Source: JBJXHC01 sp046160825
Lineage (GTDB): Bacteria; Bacteroidota; Ignavibacteria; UBA10030; UBA6906
Assembly: GCA_046160825.1 (NCBI GenBank)
Contig: JBJXHC010000124.1
Span: 1 to 64,000, forward strand
Length of the DNA stretch: 64,000 bases
Direction: 5' to 3'
The notes below the pieces were generated by a model, which did no database searches, was not told the DNA's origin, and saw nothing but the letters and a program-made list of their open reading frames with translations. Shown piece after piece: positions 59,575-64,000 of the stretch. A program made the position numbers and the translations under genes. Positions within the stretch are counted from its first letter, which is position 1. Each line of letters opens with the position of its first letter.

Positions 59575-60840
59575 TTATCCGATGACTTCGAAGCCGGTGT
59601 ATTCGTGGAGGACTTTCGGAATGATGACTTTGCCTTCCGGCGTTTGGTTATTCTCTAGTAAAGCGGCGACAATGCGCGGCAACGCAAGTCCGGAACCGTT
59701 GAGCGTGTGGATAATCTCCGGTTTTCCGCCCTCCGGCCTGTACCGGATATTCATACGTCGCGCCTGATATGTTTCAAAATTACTGACCGACGAGACTTCC
59801 AGCCACTTTTGCTGTCCGGCAGCCCAGACTTCAAGATCGTATTTCTTTGTCTGTGTAAATCCGAGATCGCCCGAGCACATCAGCAATACGTGATATTGTA
59901 AACCAAGTTTCTGCAATAATCGTTCAGCGTCCTGGCGGAGACTCTCCAGTTCATCGTACGATTTGTCAGGATGAACGAGCTTCACCAATTCTACTTTATT
60001 GAACTGATGGACCCGGTTCAATCCGCGCACATCCTTGCCGTACGATCCGGCTTCCCGCCGGAAGCATGGTGTGTAGGCCGCGAATTTGACGGGGAGCTGT
60101 TTATCATTCAGAATTTCATCACGATAATAATTTGTCACTGGCACTTCTGCAGTCGGAACGAGATAGAATTCATCTTTTGTAGCGACGTACATCTGGTCTT
60201 CCTTGTCGGGCAATTGACCGGTTCCTGTGGCGCTTGCTGTGTTCACCATAAAGGGAGGAAGGATTTCCGTGTAGCCGTTTTCCGTTGCCTGATCAAGGAA
60301 GAAATTGATGAGTGCCCGCTCAAGCTGAGCGCCTTTGCCGATGTAGACAGGGAAACCGGCTCCCGTAATCTTCACACCACGTGCAAAGTCGATGATGTTC
60401 AGTTTCTCCACCAATTCCCAGTGAGGCTTGAGCGGGAAATCAGTCGTCACCTGTTCACCCCACGAAAAAATCACCTGGTTCTCGGCCGGAGTTTTGCCGA
60501 CCGGAACGGAAGGGTGGGGGATGTTGGGGATTTGCAGAAGAACCATGCGAAGCTGATCTTCTATCACCTTGAGGTCGTCGTCGATCTTTTTGATCTCATC
60601 CGCTACGGATTTCATTTCTGCGATGACCGCCGAGGCGTCTTCACCCTTTGATTTCATCTTTGCCACTTCGGCGGAGACGGTGTTCTTCCGACTTTTGAGC
60701 GATTCGCCTTTCTGCAAAAGCTGCCGCCGCTGCTCATCAAGCCGCAGGGCTTCATCCACACGCGCAGGATCCTCGCCTTTCTTCTGTACGCCGGTCTTTA
60801 CGGTATCGGGTTGTTCGCGAATAAATTTAATATCAAGCAT
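59575..60840 (-). CDS. serS: Serine-tRNA ligase
   Basis: 421 aa. A long helical arm (about 30-105) for tRNA(Ser) precedes the class II catalytic core: TSE-like strand with EILPPFMVNTASATGTGQLPDKEDQMY, VPTAEVPVTNYYRDEIL, motif 2 FRREAGSYGKDVRGLNRVHQFNKVELV, and motif 3 LNGSGLALPRIVAALLENNQ. It charges tRNA(Ser) in the cytoplasm. It lies 6 bp after the rfbD-like gene. Confidence 0.98.
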   Translation of the reverse strand: MLDIKFIREQPDTVKTGVQKKGEDPARVDEALRLDEQRRQLLQKGESLKSRKNTVSAEVAKMKSKGEDASAVIAEMKSVADEIKKIDDDLKVIEDQLRMVLLQIPNIPHPSVPVGKTPAENQVIFSWGEQVTTDFPLKPHWELVEKLNIIDFARGVKITGAGFPVYIGKGAQLERALINFFLDQATENGYTEILPPFMVNTASATGTGQLPDKEDQMYVATKDEFYLVPTAEVPVTNYYRDEILNDKQLPVKFAAYTPCFRREAGSYGKDVRGLNRVHQFNKVELVKLVHPDKSYDELESLRQDAERLLQKLGLQYHVLLMCSGDLGFTQTKKYDLEVWAAGQQKWLEVSSVSNFETYQARRMNIRYRPEGGKPEIIHTLNGSGLALPRIVAALLENNQTPEGKVIIPKVLHEYTGFEVIG

Positions 60841-60846
60841 AGAGCG

Positions 60847-61818
60847 TCATCGTTTGGTTGGTCGTGATGGCGTTGCAGATGGAGCCGGTGGACTATCCGC
60901 CGCGCGCCGTGCCGTGCGTTGCAACTGGTTCTTCAAAATTTTCAGTCCGTCTTCCACTGTGGAGGGCTTGATGCCGAGCTCCAGTTCAGCTTTCAAGGTG
61001 ATCAATCCCGATTTGAGAGGCCGGACAGCCGGTTGTTTCAGTTGGGATGTCTGAATGGGTGTAATCAGCCGTTCGTCGAAGTCGAACACACGCGCAAGCC
61101 GGAGAGCAAACTCATATCGACTGATGATCTCCCGTCCCGCAATATTATAGACGCCGGTGCGACCAAGCTCAATCGCGCTCACAATGCCGTACGCAAGATC
61201 ATCCACGAGGGTCGGGTTGCCGAACTGGTCATCCACCACCCGGACGGGAAGCTTCTGTTCAAGTTGGCCGATAAGCCAAAGCGCAAAATTTGATTTCACA
61301 CCGCTGCCGTAGCCATAGAGCACAATCGTTCGTGCGATCATATGGGGAAGACCGGAGGTGCGGAGGGAGTTCTCGCTTGCGAGTTTGCTCTTGCCGTAGT
61401 AGTTCAGCGGTTCCGGACGGTCATTCTCGGAGTACGGCCCGGATTTGCCGTCAAAGATATAATCGGTGGAGACATGAATGATGCGCGTGTCATTCCGTTT
61501 TGCTCCGTCGATAATATTGTCCATACCGTCCACGTTGATCTTCCATGCAAGTTCCCGTTCCAGCTCGCACGCATCCACGTTGGTCATTGCCGAGGCGTTA
61601 ATAATGATGTCGGGTTCTGCGTTCCAGACGAGGTGTTTGACGTCCTTGCGGGAAGTGACGTCAAGCTGGACATACTCTGCCGAGAGAAGCGGGCGTACGG
61701 ATTTCTCGGACCGCGAAGCAAGCACAAGATAGTACGCTGAGCCACGCGTTAGAACTTCCGTCAACTTTTGTCCGAGCAAACCGTTGCTGCCGACAAGGAG
61801 AATACGCTTAACGCTCAT
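60847..61818 (-). CDS. dTDP-4-dehydrorhamnose reductase-like SDR
   Basis: 323 aa. The extended SDR fold starts RILLVGSNGLLGQKL, followed by VQLDVTSRKDV, HVSTDYIFDGKSGPYSENDRPEPLNYYGKSK (active Tyr-x3-Lys) and GVYNIAGREIISRYEFALRLARVF. It matches RmlD/RfbD enzymes that make dTDP-rhamnose, but a general sugar reductase role is equally possible because no rmlABC genes are present. The C-terminus has an unusual Ala/Pro/Ser-rich tail (TARRAADSPPAPSATPSRPTKR). It overlaps dapD by 4 bp. Confidence 0.9.
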   Translation of the reverse strand: MSVKRILLVGSNGLLGQKLTEVLTRGSAYYLVLASRSEKSVRPLLSAEYVQLDVTSRKDVKHLVWNAEPDIIINASAMTNVDACELERELAWKINVDGMDNIIDGAKRNDTRIIHVSTDYIFDGKSGPYSENDRPEPLNYYGKSKLASENSLRTSGLPHMIARTIVLYGYGSGVKSNFALWLIGQLEQKLPVRVVDDQFGNPTLVDDLAYGIVSAIELGRTGVYNIAGREIISRYEFALRLARVFDFDERLITPIQTSQLKQPAVRPLKSGLITLKAELELGIKPSTVEDGLKILKNQLQRTARRAADSPPAPSATPSRPTKR

Positions 61819-62648
61819 CGCAGGCTCTCTTCCAAAGCCGTCGATGCACCGGTCTTCTCATCCCTGTACTTGATGATGACCGGACTGGCGATGTGGAGAT
61901 GATGTTCCTCCGCCCAGGCCGTGTTGAGTGGCCTGCTACCGGCAATGACGACCGCGCCTTCCGGGACGGTGAGTGGTAAGTCTCCATCCCGCCGATAAAT
62001 CTGTTGCCGTACGATGTCATAGATCGCCGTGCCTCCGGTAAGGATGACCCCGGCGGCAAGAACCGCTCGTTGCTTGACGATGGTGCCTTCGTACACGCCG
62101 CAATTCCCGCCAACGAACACATCATCCTCGATGATGACAGGCATCGCGCCTATAGGCTCCAATACTCCGCCGATTTGCGATGCCGCGCTGAGATGCACGC
62201 GCTTGCCGATCTGCGCACACGACCCGACCAGTGCATGGGAGTCAACCATCGTGTTCTCGTCCACGTATGCGCCGACATTGATATACATCGGCGGCATGCA
62301 CACCACGCCACGGGCAACAAACGCGCCATCGCGTATGGCTGACCCACCGGGAACTTCGCGCACACCATCGTCGAGCGTCAATTTCTTCAACGGATACGTG
62401 CTCTTGTCAAAATACCGGAACTCATTATTGATCGAGACATCCACGAGACTGCCGAGCCTGAACCCGAGGAGGATTCCTTTTTTTACCCAGTGGTTGACGC
62501 GCCAGGTGCCATTTGTCTTTTCGGCAGCACGGACGGCGCCACGGTTGAGGAGGTCTTTGAACTCTCCGAACACCTGCATTGCACGTGTCCGATCAATCAG
62601 GGCAATGTCACGTGCGAAGAATTCTTCTATGTCAGTCTGTATGGACAT
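61815..62648 (-). CDS. dapD: 2,3,4,5-tetrahydropyridine-2,6-dicarboxylate N-succinyltransferase
   Basis: 277 aa from ATG 62648, which shares a base with the dapA stop (TGATG). A helical N-domain (IQTDIEEFFARDIALIDRTRAMQVFGEFKDLLNRGAVRAAEK) is followed by left-handed hexapeptide repeats (GVVCMPPMYINVGAYVDENTMVDSHALVGSCAQIGKRVHLSAASQIGGVLEP) and the active-site segment DDVFVGGNCGVYEGTIVKQRAVLAAGVILTGGTAIYD. It performs the succinyl step of the lysine/diaminopimelate pathway. Confidence 0.95.
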   Translation of the reverse strand: MSIQTDIEEFFARDIALIDRTRAMQVFGEFKDLLNRGAVRAAEKTNGTWRVNHWVKKGILLGFRLGSLVDVSINNEFRYFDKSTYPLKKLTLDDGVREVPGGSAIRDGAFVARGVVCMPPMYINVGAYVDENTMVDSHALVGSCAQIGKRVHLSAASQIGGVLEPIGAMPVIIEDDVFVGGNCGVYEGTIVKQRAVLAAGVILTGGTAIYDIVRQQIYRRDGDLPLTVPEGAVVIAGSRPLNTAWAEEHHLHIASPVIIKYRDEKTGASTALEESLR

Positions 62649-63559
62649 CACTTGATCAATTTCAGGTCGCGCAGGCACTTTTCCAACTTTGGCCGTGCCG
62701 ATTCACTGAGATGCACCAATGGCAGACGGTATTCCTCTTCCAATAATCCCATCATTGCCATTGCCGCTTTCACGGGAATGGGATTCGATTCGATGAAGTT
62801 GATATTCATGAAGGGGAGAAGACGATAGTGTAACTCACGGGCTTTGTCGTACTTTCCCTTCAATGCGTAACGCACCATGTCCGAGAAGAGCTTTGGGACT
62901 TCATTGGAGACGACAGAAATAATACCATTGGCACCGAGTGCAATAAGTGGAAGAGCGAGGTTGTCGTCGCCTGACCAAACGCCGAACCCTTCGGGTCGTT
63001 GTTCGATAATCTCCATGATCTGCGGGAGGTTTGCGGAGGCCTCTTTGACTCCCGCGAGGTGAGGAATCTCCCCGGCGAGTCTGCACACTGTCGTTGCCTC
63101 AATGTTGGACGCTGTGCGTCCCGGGACATTATAAATGACAATAGGAATATCCACCGCATCGGCGATGGCGCTAAAATGTCGGAATATCCCTTCCTGAGTT
63201 GGCTTGTTGTAGAACGGCGCAACAGAGAGAATCGCGTCTGCTCCACATTCCTTTGCTTTCTTTGCAAGGGTAACGGCTCTCGCCGTGTCATTACTGCTTG
63301 CCCCCGCGATTACCGGAACCCTGCCGCGTACCTGATCCACCACAACTTCGATTACTGACGCTTGCTCGGTACTCGAAAGAGTCGCGCCTTCACCAGTGCT
63401 GCCCACGGGCACGAGTGCTTCAACGCCTCCTTTGATTTGAAGATCAACGAGGTCGCGTAACGCCGTCTCATCAACCGATCCGCCCTTCTTGAAGGGGGTT
63501 ACCATAGCTGTTGCGGTGCCCTTGAAGAGCAGCTTACGTTTGGAAGTCCTGGATTTCAT
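62648..63559 (-). CDS. dapA: 4-hydroxy-tetrahydrodipicolinate synthase
   Basis: 303 aa from ATG 63559, with AAGGA upstream. The (beta/alpha)8 barrel shows GTATAMVTPFKKGGSVDETALRDLVDLQIKGGVEALVPVGSTGEGATLS, the active Tyr in VIYNVPGRT and Schiff-base Lys in LAGVKEA. It condenses pyruvate with aspartate semialdehyde as the first step of the lysine/DAP branch. It lies 13 bp after dapB and overlaps dapD by one base. Confidence 0.96.
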   Translation of the reverse strand: MKSRTSKRKLLFKGTATAMVTPFKKGGSVDETALRDLVDLQIKGGVEALVPVGSTGEGATLSSTEQASVIEVVVDQVRGRVPVIAGASSNDTARAVTLAKKAKECGADAILSVAPFYNKPTQEGIFRHFSAIADAVDIPIVIYNVPGRTASNIEATTVCRLAGEIPHLAGVKEASANLPQIMEIIEQRPEGFGVWSGDDNLALPLIALGANGIISVVSNEVPKLFSDMVRYALKGKYDKARELHYRLLPFMNINFIESNPIPVKAAMAMMGLLEEEYRLPLVHLSESARPKLEKCLRDLKLIK

Positions 63560-63572
63560 CAATCGGTGTCCT

Positions 63573-64000
63573 TCATGAAATCACGTCCTGCATGGTATGA
63601 AAGCCGGTTTTTCCCTGCAGCCATTGGGCGGCAAGGACTGCACCGACCGCATATCCTCGCCGGCTCCTTGCGGTATGAATCAATTCAATGGTATCATTGT
63701 CCGAATCGAACGTGATGGTATGTTGTCCGGTGGTGTGCCCAACCCGCGCCGAAGTCACATGCAATTGGTGTGGCTTGATCTTTCCCTTCGATGGTTCAGT
63801 CAGTAATTCTGTTTTGCGCTTCAGATTGTTGAGGAGCAGCGAAGCGAGGGAGAGTGCAGTACCGCCGGGACTATCGGCCTTTTCCTTGTGGTGAATCTCA
63901 TGGATGGCAACATCGTACTCTGTGTGCTTGTCAAAGAGCAGGGAGGCATCCTCCACAATCCGGGAGAAGATATTCACGCCGGGTGAAAAGTTGGCTGCAT
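63573..64000 (-). CDS. dapB: 4-hydroxy-tetrahydrodipicolinate reductase, 5' end cut by window
   Basis: The frame is open to base 64000, so the N-terminal NAD-binding half is missing. The visible part begins AANFSPGVNIFSRIVEDAS, as in DapB, and contains the active-site region IHEIHHKEKADSPGGTALSLA (His and Lys of HHKEKADSPGGTA), VGHTTGQHTITF and the end GYAVGAVLAAQWLQGKTGFHTMQDVI. The enzyme reduces the dapA product, and the two genes are 13 bp apart. Confidence 0.95.
   Translation of the reverse strand, partial: AANFSPGVNIFSRIVEDASLLFDKHTEYDVAIHEIHHKEKADSPGGTALSLASLLLNNLKRKTELLTEPSKGKIKPHQLHVTSARVGHTTGQHTITFDSDNDTIELIHTARSRRGYAVGAVLAAQWLQGKTGFHTMQDVIS

Overview
The window comes from a bacterium of the FCB group, most probably the Ignavibacteria/Kapabacteria side of Bacteroidota. 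Two secreted proteins (15637-16800, 30224-32614) end in type IX secretion (T9SS) type A sorting domains with the Asn-Pro-Phe-Asn-Pro signature of that lineage. A regulator joins a heavy-metal domain to an AraC helix-turn-helix, as is common in Bacteroidota. Several intergenic regions carry one promoter layout, TTG-N20-TATATT, which reads either as TTGACA-N17-TATATT or as the Bacteroidota -33/-7 type. This is ordinary chromosome rather than phage or plasmid: no rRNA, tRNA, CRISPR array or complete insertion sequence was recognised.

Layout. 1-760: a partial DUF559 endonuclease gene and hairpin-rich repeats. 761-4447: hypothetical protein, EVE protein, CorC/HlyC-type protein, exported protein. 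4527-7725: KinB-like histidine kinase and NtrC-type sigma54 activator. 8083-14158: STAS protein, then ExbB-ExbD-ExbD-TonB, a small membrane protein, a PstS-like lipoprotein and a TPR protein. 14376-18325: ECF sigma factor, CoA-type NUDIX, T9SS-exported S1/P1 nuclease, metal-domain AraC regulator, a 450-bp multi-hairpin element, AlaX-like editing protein. 18484-24080: copZ-copA, Smr protein, lipoprotein, glycosyltransferase, VTT membrane protein. 24292-32614: a co-oriented envelope cluster of three small barrel-like proteins, a diheme beta-propeller lipoprotein, TlpA thioredoxin, DUF4266 lipoprotein, DUF3570 protein and an NHL/T9SS protein. 32705-35277: three pilin-like proteins.

35385-41961: polyphosphate kinase, fatty acid hydroxylase, BNR-repeat protein, SirB1-like protein, EamA protein, aldo/keto reductase. 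42228-50702: a leftward operon PDZ - NEW3 - ABC ATPase - two ABC permeases, divergent from a histidine kinase/OmpR-type regulator pair, with three 10-bp-spaced direct repeats between them. 50783-55371: cupin-murB-HAD-priA, read leftward with overlapping genes. 55522-59556: two ABC exporter half-transporters separated by a four-helix-bundle gene bounded by a perfect 17-bp inverted repeat. 59575-64000: dapB(partial)-dapA-dapD-rfbD-like-serS, tightly packed and read leftward.

The best candidates for something undescribed are: (i) the 42-51 kb system, whose sensor kinase appears to carry a T9SS-sorting-domain-like module in its periplasmic region and faces a PDZ/NEW3/ABC operon across a probable regulator site; (ii) the 26-32.6 kb diheme lipoprotein/TlpA/DUF4266/DUF3570 set; (iii) the four-helix-bundle insertion inside an ABC exporter pair; (iv) the multi-hairpin element at 17.4-17.9 kb and the DUF559-linked hairpins at the left edge. 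All functional statements are inferred from reading sequence; no alignment or structure calculation was run.
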